From positions 2,356,001 through 2,420,000 of the forward strand of contig OZ316898.1 of NCBI GenBank assembly GCA_973895155.1: a stretch of DNA of 64,000 nt, given 5' to 3'. The stretch's first letter is position 1. Every line of letters starts with the position of its first letter. The notes beneath the pieces were generated by a model. It was not told where the DNA came from, made no database searches, and saw only the letters and a program-made list of their open reading frames with translations. This document shows positions 24,301-36,800 of this stretch, piece after piece. The translations under genes were made by a program, and so were the position numbers. The stretch comes from Marsupella aquatica. Its lineage: Eukaryota > Marchantiophyta.

Positions 24301-24567
24301 ACAACACCATAACACTAGTACTTATGTACAGGATCCATACTAGTATGAGACCAATCTGGAATATGAAAACAGAACATGAACCTGACAACTCCATCTACTG
24401 AATCAAATTTGCAATAGACATATCAACACACACATCAGCTTGCAGTCTGGCCCCAGTCCTAGATCACGCATAATTCTGACATTATGCTCTATGTTCCGAT
24501 TTCGGGCCTCCTCATAAGGATTCACAGAATGTGACAACCCTTGCAATCTTCCTTTCACAGGCTGCAT
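21400..24567 (-). CDS. TNPA-like second transposase protein of the CACTA element (multi-exon)
   Basis: Starts at ATG 24567 (MQPVKGRLQG), about 100 bp after the TNP2 stop. The first exon has NPYEEARNRNIEHNVRIM, the YEE-R--RI--N motif of plant En/Spm-type proteins. Further coding blocks, each bounded by splice-like signals, lie near 24283-24025, 23935-23835, 23733-23665, 23572-23460, 23345-22893, 22798-22585, 22465-22240, 22077-21745 and 21662-21400; their exact edges are approximate. The 23345-22893 block has the W...L...F.S, KQMTDKRARVQ and HFGRGGHAAAAKR signature of the Ptta/En/Spm transposase family (Transposase_24). The last block (FARGDLVKMKS...MIVAEGEV...PF) resembles the TNP1/En/Spm C-terminal domain. 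It probably binds the subterminal repeats and assists TNP2. Confidence 0.7.
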
Positions 24568-24665
24568 TCACCAACTGCACAAATGGATAAACCATTAGTC
24601 TGATTTCATAAATAGTCCATACATGTAGTCCATCTATGGACTTCACACACCTAGCTAAAACCTAT

Positions 24666-27600
24666 TCACTGCTTAGGCCTGCCCTTTCTTGCAGATCCCT
24701 CTGCATCTCTGCCTCGTTTGGGACCAGTACTTGGTCCTGGATTTTCTCTGGACCTACAGGCCTTAGCCAATTCGATGTGTAATTTGACATTGTTTTCCAT
24801 TGTAGCATGGAAATCAACGTCTGTGTAATCACCTAACACCCTTGTGGACCTGGATTCTTTGTGGAGGATTGTTCTCCATGCTATCCCCTTCTCATTGGGG
24901 TGGAAGAAAACCTGCTCCACTTGCTTTGGGAAAACGTAATCCATTTTCTTGGACACACCCAGTTCTCTATGGAAATTCACCTGCCAAAGACCAGACTTGG
25001 TATACCTCATACTGGCAGAGGATTTAGGAGTCCATGATGGATCTGCCCATTTCCCTTTGAAAAGAATCACCTCTTTCCTCAAGCTGCCATAATTCAGTAC
25101 CAAGATATCTGTCAAGGCCCCTACATACTGTACAGATTCTTCTATGGTTGCACCAGACCTGTCCACTCGCTTCTCAGTGAATGTAGAAGCCATCCCAGAA
25201 TCAAAAGTGCTGAAAGCACCAGAATCACAATCACTCAAACACCCCAAGGATGGAATAGTCCTCCAATGGTGCCCATAGGCTCTACATGCCCTATACAGTC
25301 GTGCCTTCAAACTAGGTGGTGTGGAGTATGCAGATAGTAATGACCGCTCAGACTCTTTCTCAAAATTATGGGTATTGACTAATGTTTGAAACCATTCCCT
25401 GAAAGGTGGCAATTCTTGGCAGTCTACGGGAAATTCCACTGGTTTTCTTCGATTGGCAGGCTTCCTCATCCACTCCTTCCGGAAATCCACTCTTCGTTTG
25501 GTAACAGTCTCATTGGTAGCATCATATATCCTGCATGGCAACAACAACACTGAAGACATTAGTGCACGATCCACCATGAATATACAAACACAATGGGGAA
25601 ACATAATTATGATCCATATGCCTAAGGATAGGAGAGTTTCTAGGGTTTATGTACCTATACCATGGAGCCACTGTCTCTTCATTCTCTAATATATAATGAT
25701 GCATGGCCATCATTTCAGACCAATCCAAAGTTATCGCCTTTGCAGCCCCTTCCAAAACAATGCCTGCAACGCCAGCATCCTCCTCCAACTCCCAGGTTCG
25801 TTTTCCCTCTCCCTTTGCATCAATCATGTATTCAGAAAGAAATCCCAAAGACTCATCTAATACATAGCCTTCAGCCATAGAAGCCTCTGGACGTGCCTTG
25901 TTTCGTACATAACCCTTCAATACCTTCAGGTTCCTCTCTATTGGGTACATCCATCTGCCTGTAACTGGGCCACACAAGTCTAATTCCTCCACTAGGTGAA
26001 TCATTAAATGGGTCATGACATCAAAGAAGCTTGGTGGAAAATGGATTTCCAAAATGCAGAGAGTGAATGCAACATCCATCATCAAATTCTCATACATTGA
26101 AGGGTCCCACACCTTCGTACAGATCTGGCGATAGATATTGCTCACCCCAGCTATGGCCAAGCGAACCCCTTCATCAAGTAATCCCATTGTTGCCAGAGGG
26201 AGAATCTGTTGCATGAGTTGGTGGAAATCATGTGATTTCAACCCAGAGAGTTTCTTGGATTTTGTAACACACTTTGCCAAAGAACTTGAAAAACCAGTGG
26301 GCCCTTTCAAGGTCAATAAAACCTCCAAGAACCTTGTTCTTTCCTTCTTGCTCAAGCAATATGGGGCTGGGGGCATCAACAATTTGTCATCCTTACGCTT
26401 GGGAGCTGGATTGGGTACAAGCCATAGGTGTTGGCGCACCTGTAAGAGCTTCATGTCTTCTCTCACAGAAGGAGTGTCCTTGGTCCCAATGATAGTGTGC
26501 ACAATGTTGTGTGCAAGATTCTTCTCACAGTGCATGGGATCTAGACAATGGTTAATGAGTAGTTTCTGCAGTGGACACACAATTCAGAAATTAGGGCATT
26601 GAATACAACTTTTGGCATCACTGGGCAGTAGTTTGTGCAGTGGACACAATTCAGAAATTAGTGCATTGAATACAACAATTACAAAATCTGGGCTACAGGA
26701 AGTATATGAAGAGAATATATTTCAAAGTCATATGAAGAGATTGCAGAAATTCATTGTAGTAGTATGGAGTCTTACATTCCAATAGGGCAACTTGTACAGA
26801 CCAGTAGCCCTCTTCACTCCATGCACCTTTATGGGGCATTTCTCATCCTCAACCTTGGTTCCTCCCTTCTTCAAATATTCTGTTGTCTCGTCTCCCCACT
26901 TCTTTCTATCAGAGCTTGTCATTCTACACGGTGCAGGTCGACTCTCAATTGCACCATCAAAGTATTGTGCACTATCTGGTCTACGAAAAAGATGCCTTGT
27001 TGCTAACCATCGACGGTGGCCACTGTACTCTAATTTCTGCAAGTGCTTAGAACCACGTGCCACACATTCTGGCCCACAGATGACACATCCTTTGTATCCA
27101 GAGTGTTGTTGTCCAGATATTAAACCATATGCAGGGTAATCATTGATTGTCCACAATAGCACAGCCCTAAGGTTGAAGTGTTGAGACAATCCTGGGCGTG
27201 GCAATTTGTCAAAGCAGGGCACTCCTTTCTTCCACAACAGCTCCAACTCCTCATAGAATGGGCCCAATATTATGTCTAGCTGTTCCTCTGTTACTGAATC
27301 AGGTCCTGGAATCAGCATAGCTAGCATGACAAAGAACTTCTTGGTGGTAAGCCAAGGAGGTAAATTGTAATTCAACAACAGTATTGGCCAGGTAGACCAA
27401 GCTGTGGAATTATTCCCAAAGGGATTCACCCCATCAAGTGCCAACCCAAATCGCACATTCCTTGGTTCAGCTGCAAATTCCCGATCAATATTTGTATCCA
27501 CATGCTTCCAAGCCTTTGAATCTGCTGCGTGCCGAACCATGTTGTCTGTGCTTCTATTCTCATGATGCCAAGTCATGAGTTTAGATGTACCAGCAGTGGC

Positions 27601-28659
27601 ATACAATCTCTTCAACCTGGGAATTATAGGGAAATACCGCACTACCTTCCTTGCCTGTAATGAATTCCCCACTCTCTTCATCTTGGGCTGCTGACACACT
27701 GAACAGTTTTCTAACTTGGCATTCTCACCCCTAAAGAGCATACAACCTTTCTCACAGACAGGGATTCTCTCATAATCCAAGCCAAGCTTTCTCAATAGCT
27801 GCTTTGCAGCATATAAGTTCTTGGGCAGATTATGCTCTGTAGGCATACCATGCTCCCCCATCAAAGACAACAATGCATTCACTCCTTTGTTTGAGAATCC
27901 ATGGCCATGACAGATGTTCAGCAGAAGCAACATGAATGACACAACATCTATTTTGCTGCCTGGGAACAAAGGTTGCATTGCTGCATCTAAAGATAACTGT
28001 GCAGGATCAGTCTCCACAGGAGTTTTGGAGGTTTCAAGGGGGTTTACAGGATGGGCACCTCCTTCACTCTCATCATCCCCAAGTACAAAATCCAAGTCAA
28101 AACGGTCCTGATCATCTAGCTCATGCTCAGGGGATTCTTCACTGGTTCTCAGCAACGTTTCTTCCAGTAGAGCCCTGATATGTTCTTCGACATCTATAGT
28201 TGGATGTTCTTGAACATCCACAGTTGGATACTCTGGAACATCCACAGTTGGATACTCTGGAACATCTACAAATAAATGTTCTTCAACATCTACAGTTGGC
28301 TGTTGTGCACAGGTTGCCTGCTGAAGGTTTGCTACCCTCAATGCCTCAGGGCCATGTTGTGACATGTAGTCAGCACCCCACTCTTCATCAGAAGAGTCCT
28401 GTCCCTCTCCCACCCACACTCGACATGCAGGGTACCGACCATGTTTAATAAGGTGCAGTCTAGCAGTATTCCGATTAGTCCTATAATTCCCTTTGCAGTT
28501 CACACAAGGGCAGTACATCTTATGGTCCCCACTCTTGTGGCAGGCCTTCTGTTCTCGAACCCACAAAGCATCATCACGATGTTGTACTCTAGCTGGATGG
28601 AAGAGCGGCAACTTTGGAGTTCTACCCACACCTAACGTATTCTGTGGCAATTGTGCCAT
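24666..28659 (-). CDS. TNP2 transposase of the CACTA element, three exons
   Basis: Exons 28659-26776, 26565-25655 and 25530-24666 join in frame (donors GTAAG and GTACAT, acceptors CAG) to about 1219 residues. The N-terminus (about 28-95) is a transposase-associated zinc domain with CPCVNCKG and LHLIKHGRYPACRVW. An acidic stretch with ten-residue repeats (EYPTVDVPEY type) follows. The TNP2 core (Transposase_21) shows GLALDGVNPFG and, after the first intron, NHCLDPMHCEKN. The DUF4218 region has PPSFFDVMTHL and the ERNLKVLKGYVRNKARPE stretch. The C-terminus matches DUF4216 (GALTDILVLNYG). It cuts the element ends for cut-and-paste movement. No frame breaks are seen, so it may be functional. Confidence 0.9.
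28038..28320 (-). repeat. Short coding repeats in the acidic region of TNP2
   Basis: Within the first TNP2 exon a 30-base unit coding for variants of VDVPEYPT or VDVEEH recurs about five times (28180-28300). It makes a low-complexity acidic linker after the zinc domain. It is part of the coding sequence. Confidence 0.7.
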
Positions 28660-29256
28660 GCTAGCTTGATTGAAATTGTATTCAAACTATGATTTTCAAA
28701 CTGAATCAGAGTGACATGCATACAAAATTGGGCCTACCGTCACAGTTGTACAACCGATGCCAACCACAGTCCAATTGCTCAAACCCACAGAGCCCAGTTT
28801 CTCAAATCCACTGTAGTAGGGCACCTTCTCCTTGCATACAAATAGAGCATCACATACAGTGTCATCAGAATGATACTATGAACGTAAATCTCTGTGCCTT
28901 CATCATTTCCAGTATTTGTTTGCCTATTAGGAATGTGAGCAGACAGGTCTGGAATAAGTAACGTTTGTGACACCAGTGACAAATTTACAAGTGAAGTTTA
29001 GACATCAATATGGAGGAAAGTCACACTCAAAGTACATGCTTGAAAATCAGAATCCTACCCTGGAAAAGATAATAAAGTTGATTTCTCAAAATTAATTGCC
29101 TCAATCCGCAATGCACTGTCGTAGAGTGTGTATACATGAGGAGTTCATCAAACTGCATATAAATAGTCCACATGTTTTAGCACTCTGAAAATTGTTTAAG
29201 TCCACGTGAAACCATCAAAAAGCTCTATCTCAAGTTTGTGTTCGATCCAGCCTCAA
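28660..29256. other. Spacer between TNP2 and the PHD gene of the CACTA element
   Basis: About 600 bp without a recognisable gene. It may hold the TNP2 promoter or an intron of a shared transcript. AT-rich stretches occur, but no single TATA box stands out. Confidence 0.4.
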
Positions 29257-29916
29257 TCAAATCCAAGATATGTGGCTCCTAGCAGGAGTGCCTAGTGTAG
29301 GGTCAATGTCATGGTCAGGACAGTAAAACATCCCCTTCTTGGGCTGCCCATGCGCTGAGTGATCCCAAATTGTTCGATCATGGGCAAATCCCCTCTGCTG
29401 GATAAACAGCAGGCAGTCTTTGTGCCATGCCTTAGGACACCTCATGCACTGAACCAAAAAGCCATTAGCCCCATCATTGGGCCCCTGTCCACAAGTAAGA
29501 CAAATATGGAGTCCACATGATGCTGTGCCAGGAACCAAACACTGCCGACAGTAAAACCGGGCACAGAGAGAGTCTGGACATTTTCTTACCTCTTCACCAA
29601 TTTTTCCAGACACATGGCACTTAAAGCAAGAATGTTCCTCATTCTTGCAATCAACACAAAGCCATTCTCCAACATGGCCATCAGTGAGGGATATAGTTGG
29701 GCATAGCCATTGCTGACCCAAAGGACAGGAAACATTCTTATGGAAATGTCGGTGGCAAGGCCCATCACAAACAATGAGATCCCCTCCCTCATCACAAATC
29801 GCACATACATGTGGACTATTCTGGTTAATCTCAATGTCTGAATATAAGGACAATTGAGGTGCTTGAGAGGATTCACCTCTGCAACGATTCATGGCCTTCT
29901 GCTTATTGCGAGCCAT
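29257..29916 (-). CDS. EDM2-like multi-PHD finger protein in the CACTA element
   Basis: About 219 residues from ATG 29916 (MARNKQ), placed just after an acceptor-like GTGCAG; a leader exon is therefore likely. The first module is a classic PHD: HVCAICDEGGDLIVCDGPC, then HFH, ending WLCVDC. It is followed by CFKCHVSGK, a C...C.ARFYC.QC half-module, CLTCGQG and CMRCPKAWHKDC. The order and spacing match the tandem degenerate PHDs of EDM2-family proteins and the second element's protein at 15686-16351. It lies about 600 bp upstream of TNP2 on the same strand. EDM2 in Arabidopsis controls heterochromatin at intronic transposons and expression of the NLR gene RPP7. Here it may act on silencing of the element, which is inference. 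Confidence 0.8.
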   Translation of the reverse strand: MARNKQKAMNRCRGESSQAPQLSLYSDIEINQNSPHVCAICDEGGDLIVCDGPCHRHFHKNVSCPLGQQWLCPTISLTDGHVGEWLCVDCKNEEHSCFKCHVSGKIGEEVRKCPDSLCARFYCRQCLVPGTASCGLHICLTCGQGPNDGANGFLVQCMRCPKAWHKDCLLFIQQRGFAHDRTIWDHSAHGQPKKGMFYCPDHDIDPTLGTPARSHISWI

Positions 29917-29928
29917 GGTCCTGCACAC

Positions 29929-32900
29929 TCAGACCCTACATCAGATTGTGAAACAAGAAGGAATAACAGGGTGCAGTATGACACAAAAGAATGAGGGTGC
30001 AGCATAAAATATGACATGTAACCACAAGGGTGCAACATAAACCAATGCTTTATAGATGGCAAAGCATTTAGGACTGAGCAGCGCAAATAACCTTGGCCTA
30101 GATGATTGGAAGCAATCACAAATATTGCAACCTGTATGCCTTTGCTTGCTGTACAGCAGTGCTCACTCACCCTGCCTTTTTAAAATCTGTAAGGGCAACA
30201 CAGAAAAAATAGCAATTGAGTTTCAGCAAAGCATTCATTTGGCTCTCAAGTTTTAAAATGGACAGAGCAAACACAACAATGTGCACAACAAAGCACAGAG
30301 AGCAACAAAACTCCAGCAAACTGGGACTCAGGCAAGAGATACGAATTTTAGCAGCGAAATCAAATCAAGATTCGGACCTGTGAGTTCAACATGCAGTGCT
30401 CACTCACCCTGCCCTTTTTTAAATCTGTAAAAATCAAGTTTTATTGTGTGCCTTCTACATCTTAAGCTGCTGCACACATCTGTTACAGAACCATAAGTTG
30501 CTTTACTCTCAACAAGCTGCTGGTCCACCCACTTTTTCAAAAGCTGCACCGTACTCTATCTTCGTGCACAAATGACTATACCGGGCTGCTGTCAGAGACC
30601 CTTACGAAGGATTTAAAATTGACCAAGCTGATTTTAGTTTAGTTTTGTCCAGTTTGCAGACCAAAGGAAATCATGTGGCTGTATTCATGGAGTTGTATTC
30701 ATTGCTGTGTATGGATGTTGTGTGAACATCAGACAGTTAGCTGTAAATTACCATAGTTGAAGAGCAAGGCTTGTACAAAAGCCACTAAGGAATTCTCTGA
30801 GGTGGCACAGCAGTTGGCAAACCACACACGAAACTCTGAAACTTTTTGGCGACAAAATTCTACAGAGTCGCTGCTGGAATCAAGTGAGGATTCACCATAC
30901 ATGCTTGCACTTCTCTTCAGTAAAAAAAAGAGAAAAGAAAAGGGCTATGATACAGAGGGATGTCAAAAGAAGAGTAAGGAAACCAATTCATTGAGGAACA
31001 TAGACAGACTAAGGAAAACATCATACAATGGAAAACTAAGGACTACATTGTAATAATAAGAGATCAAGCTCACCTTGCACCACAAACATTGTCAGACGAC
31101 AACAAGACAACAAACTGAATTGAACATAGCAGACAAATCCAACAAGTAGCAATCAGAAATCAACAGCAGACAGACAAAGGACAACTTGGTCAGAACTCGG
31201 GCACTTGATTCAGTTGTGGTAAATAGCTGTTCAGGTTCTGGACAAGCAAGAGCAATACGTGAGCAGACTCCAGAAAAATCATCTCTTGAGATTGAGGAGA
31301 AAGGCATTTCCCAGCCAGCTTACTTATGTCTTGAAAAATGTATCGGACATCGTGGACGCTGGGCCTCAGCTGCTGGCCGCAAGGGAAGATTTTGCCAAAA
31401 CAAACAATAAAGCTCGAAGATAGTTAAATTTCTTAGGTCTTTCTAAATGGGGACTGAATTAGCAATTAGAACCAGTAAACCCTGATCTTGGGCAGGCAGA
31501 GAGAGAAGAGTCCGCGCCTAATACTTATGTCTACCCGAATTTTACTGGGACATATGAGCATTGGGATGCCATTGCAAAGCAGAATTTTGTAGCAGTGGAA
31601 GGAATCAACATAGATAGCAGTGGAAGGTCGCAGTGGAGCTAGCATGGTACAGGGAAGGAAATGCAGGCATTGTGCGAGAAAGTGCAATGGCTAGTTCTAT
31701 GGGATTTCCTTCTCCAATCCATGACAGTGCCGACGACACGCACAACTGCTACAATCAGTGCGCGTCCAGGATGCTCCATCGCATCACGTCAGGGAACTCA
31801 ACATTCTAGACATTCGAAAACTGCATTCACATTTCTCTGCAAAGGGAACTCAACATTGTAGACATTCAAAAACTGGTGCAAAACTCAGGCACTTAGAGAG
31901 AGAGGGACAGAGAGAGAGCGAGAAAGAGAGAGCAAATAGTCTCTTAGCAATCGGAGCTTCTCTGTCATTGCCATAAGCATACTAGCAGACACTAAGCAAC
32001 AGAACAAGAAGGCAACATTGGATTCATGGACTGACAGCACATTGGTAGCACATTGGCAAAAGCAAAGCAAAAATGCAGAATGAACAAATGGCCAGAAGGG
32101 GAAGAAGCGCAAAATTGCACAACTGACCTTCTCGCACCTCAGCCCAAACTCGCTCCCACAGATATAAGTTCTCGCAGCTCCTTGATGGAACCTCCTGTAG
32201 GTTCTCGCCGATTGCAACTCCTCACCCACAGCTTCTTGCCGATTGTAGCTTGCTGCTGATTGCAACTCGTCGCTGATTTGCAGCTCGTCCTCCGCTCCTC
32301 ACCCGCAGCTTATCGCCGATTGTAGGTCGTCCTCCGCTCCTCGCCCGCAGCTTATCGCTGATTGTAGGTCGTCCTCCGCTCCTCGCCCGCAGCTTATCGC
32401 CGATTGTAGGTCGTCCTCCGCTCCTCGCCCGCAGCTTATCGCCGATTGCAGCTCATCCTCCGCTCCTCACCCGCAGCTTATCGCCGATTGCAGCTCATCC
32501 TCCGCTCCTCACCCGCAACAATGACAAATGTAAAGAAGCTATTGCCTTGACCCTGCAATCGGGCACTCCAAAGCCCGAATGTCCTCCAAAGCGCAGGGTC
32601 CTCCAAAGAAGCTCCCAAGTCCTACCGAGGTGCTCCGCCGACCGCGCGCAACAAGCTCAAAAACAATTGTAGCCTGAATGGCTTCGGGTCGGAGCTCCTC
32701 CTCTAAACCTTGCAAATGGTCACTAAAACAATGCCACGTCCAACGCTTCACTCAAACAATGCCTCACCCAATGCTTGCCCGAACAATGCCTCGCCCAACG
32801 CTTCGAAGGGTGTCGAAGCTTGGTGGAATGGAGCACAACGCTGCGCAACCCTAAGCCCTTGCAATGTGCACACAAAGGCATGCCAAGAAATGAGCACATC

Positions 32901-33300
32901 GAGCGTTGCCCTCTCGATGTTTTTTCAGGAAAAAGGGCTCCTGTTGGTACGCAAGAACACTTAGCGGGAAAAACCTAATGCTAGACCCCTAAAGCCCGTA
33001 AAGGTAAGGTATTCTGTTGGATGGGGATGGTGGATATTGTGGGTCATTAATTAGGGTTATATTCTGACAATATCTCTCACATGTCTGGACCCCCCATAAG
33101 GCCCTAGGGAAGTTGAGACTAGGTTAATAACAATGTAAACCCCCCCCCCATAAGGCCCTAGGGAAATACCAACTATAGAGGTTAATAACAAGGTCCGGAC
33201 GCCCCCATAAGGCCCTAAGTAGGGAAGGCAAGGTTAATAACTCATAATGTCACGACCCCCCCCATAAGGTCATGGCTGTTTGTGTAGGTGCCAACAAGAA
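29929..33300. other. 5' leader region of the CACTA element
   Basis: About 3.4 kb with no recognised protein gene upstream of the PHD gene. A segment ending TGCTCACTCACCCTGCC occurs at 30157 and 30395, a local duplication. GGGAACTCAACATT recurs at 31792 and 31847. A purine GAGA tract lies at 31896-31934. Around 33090-33290 a roughly 60-bp unit with CCCCCATAAGGCC repeats four times. The region probably contains the element promoter and untranslated exons, which I cannot delimit. Confidence 0.45.
32287..32520. repeat. 42-bp tandem repeat, about 5.5 copies
   Basis: CCTCCGCTCCTC starts at about 32289, 32331, 32373, 32415, 32457 and 32499, a period of 42 bases. The units also share CCGCAGCTTATCGC and GATTG. 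Near-identity of the units suggests recent expansion. It lies inside the CACTA 5' leader. Confidence 0.9.
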
Positions 33301-33899
33301 TGTTAAGGACCAATGTTATATATAAAAAATGATGCTAGCGATATAAAAGGTCCGATATATGCCCGCGATATAAACCCATAACCCGCATGCATGAACACCA
33401 TTTTGGACTACCTTATTGTCTCACCATATGATAGTGATACTCATCCAAATATTAGCATTTAATAGCTCTCCACTCCTGACTCAATTGAGAGAAACCCTCA
33501 TTCATGACTCAAGCACAATTATAGGGTCCCTTACATGCTACATGACCACTACATATGAGGCTATGTTGTGTAAGAGTTTTTGAGAGCATTACACCAAAGC
33601 ATTAATAAGTGAGCCTTCCCATGACTATATGACCTCCAATATGCCAACATTAATGGCTTCCAATATGACAGCGTGAGTGACCCCACGTTTAGTCCTCAGA
33701 TTGAAGCACCATTTAATTCACAAATGACCCAATGAACTCCCTTGTACCTCCAAAGAGAACCCCCCAATAGCCTTTGTAAAGACCACATTTCCAGTCATTT
33801 GGTACTTCTGACCTCTAGTATGACAACCAAGATTACCCTAATTTGAGGTGTTTCCATTAATGACACACCATGAGGGACCTCTCTAATGACCACATATGC

Positions 33900-36800
33900 A
33901 GTCAATTGCTCCAAATGACCTCTAACTGACTACCAAAATGACCCTTATTGTAGTCATTGACATTAATGACACACATTATGTGAAAATGACCCAATGAAGA
34001 GTATACTACCTCTCGGAGTGCCCCTTTACAATTCCTTTGGAATTTAATAGAATATATCCAAAATCCAAATATTGGCACAAACATGACATAGTTATATAGA
34101 AGGACATAGTCTTCCACTAGTATTGCACTATATACCTCTTGGAGAGACAAAAACAATTTTTGTATGCATGCCTTAGGATGGTATGCATGCATGGTGACAC
34201 TTTTGGCAAATCACTCCAAAGTTGTATGACTTGGGAGTGATTTCCCCAAGGTTGCATCATCCCTTAAGTAATTGCAAAAACATGGCTCCAAAGTGCTCAT
34301 GGTGCAACTAGTGGTTGGAGAATAGTACGGTGGGTATAGTACCCCGCACCTTGTGGAGAGGTTGCCACCTTCATGTAGAGCCCCATGGCACACTAGGGCC
34401 ACCTTAAGCTCCTAGACCCAAAAGGGTCATTTCTGATGGTACGTAATGACACCATGAGGGACCTCTATAATGACCCCATATGGAGTCATTTGGCACAAAT
34501 GACTTCCAAAAGGACTGCCAAAATGACCCTCACTGCAGTCTTTGGCATTAATGACACACTATTCCTCCAAAATGACCCAATGAAGATTACAACACCTACT
34601 CACAATGCCTTAAGTCTATTCATATGCAAAATGGAGTATTCCCCATCCAAACACCGGCACAAACATGACACAATTACATCACAAGATGACAACCTTCCAT
34701 TGGTGTTGCGCTACTTCTTGGAGAGACAAAAAATGGCTCCATTTGCGCTTGGATACGGTGGTATGCATCCATGGTGACACTTTTGGCAAATCACTCCAAA
34801 GTTGTATGACTTGGGAGTGATTTCCCCAAGGTGCATCATGCCTTAAGTAAATGCAAAAACATGTGTCCAAAGTGTTCATGGCACAACTAGTGGTTGGACG
34901 ATGATGAGTATAGTGTCCCGCACCTAGTGGAGGGGGTTCTCACCTCTATGTGGGGCCCCATGGCACTCTAGGGCCCACCTCCAGCCCCTAGCCCCAAACT
35001 GGTCATTTGTGCTTCTGCTTAATGATTGCACAAGGGACCCCTCAAATGACCACAAATCCAGTCATTTGACTTATGTGACAGCCCATATGACAGATTTAAT
35101 GACCCTACTTGTAGTCATTGGTATTTATGACACCAATTTTTTCAGAAATGACTCAATGAAGATTACACTACCTTCTTGAGTGCCCCATCACTATTCATTT
35201 GCAAAATAGAATATTCCCCATCCAAACACCGGCACAAACATGACACAATTACATGGAACGACAACAGCCTTGCACTACTTCTTGCAGAGACCAAAAAAAT
35301 GGCTTCATTTCCTTTAGATAGGATGGTATGCATCAATGGTGACACTTTTGGCAAATCACTCCAAAGTCGTACGACTTGGGAGTGATTTCCCCAAGATTAT
35401 ATCATCCCTTAAGTAAACACAAAAACATGGCTCCAAACTGCTAATGGTGCAACTAGTGGTTGGAGAATAGTAATTATAGTATTTGACACCTAGTGGAGGG
35501 GTTGCGAGCTCTATGTGGTGCCACATGGCACTCTAGGGCCCACCTCCAGCCCTTAGCTCCAAATTGGTCATTCATGCTTGTCTTCAATGACTGCACTAGA
35601 GACCCCTCAAATGACAACAAGTCCAGTCATTTGAATTATATGACATCCCATATGACCAATTCAATGACCCTACTTGTGGTCATTGACACTTATGACATGA
35701 CTCTGTTAAAAAATGACCCAAAGAAGGTCCTAGCACCGCCAGAGAGAGCCCGCTCTACATTCCTTGCAAAAATGGAATAATCGTATACCTTTAAACATCA
35801 GACACATCATAGAGGGAAGCACCACTACCACACCCATTCCATTGGTGTTGCGCTACCTCTTGGAGAGACAAAAAAGGGCTTCATTTGCGTTTGGAATAGT
35901 GGTATGCATCCATGGTGACACTTTTGGCAAATCACTCCAAAGTCATACGACTTGGGAGTGATTTCCCCAAAGGTGCATCATGCCTTAAGTAAACGCAAAA
36001 ACATGTGTCCAAGGTGTTTATGTCGCAACTAGTGGTTGGACAATGATGAGTATAGTGTCCCGCACGCAATGGAGGGGTTCTCACCTCTATGTGGGGTCAC
36101 ATGGCACTCTAGGGCCCACCTCCAGCCCCTAGCCCCAAACTGGTCATTTGTGCTTTTCCTTAATGACTGCATAAGGGACCCCTCAAATGACCACAAATCC
36201 AGTCATTAGACTGATATGACTTTCCATATGACAGTTTTAATGACCCTGCTTTTAGTCATTGATATTTATGACGGTCCATTGCTCACATATGACCCAATAA
36301 AGGCCCTGGTACCTCCAAAGAGAGCCCGCTTTAGATTCCTTGCAAGGTTGGAATATTCCTCTTCCCTAAACCCGCACCCACACCATACAGGGAAGCACGA
36401 CTCCCCTGCCCATTCCATTGGTGCAGCACCACCTCTTGGAGAACCCAAAAACAACTTTTATTTGCCTTTGTATGTGATGGTGTGCATGCATGGCAACACT
36501 TTTGGCAAATCACTCCAAAGTCGTACGACTTGGGAGTGATTTCCCCAAAGGTGCATCATGCCTTAAGGAAACACAAAAACTTGTGTCCAAGGTGTTTATG
36601 TCGCAACTAGTGGTTGGACAATGATGAGTATAGTGTCCCGCACGCAATGGAGGGGTTCTCACCTCTATGTGGGGCCCATGGCACTCTAGGGCCCACCTCA
36701 AGCCCCTAGCCCCAAAATGGTCATTTGTGCTTTTCCTTAATGACTACATAAGGGACCCCTCAAATGACCACAAATCCAGTCATTAGACTGATATGACTCT

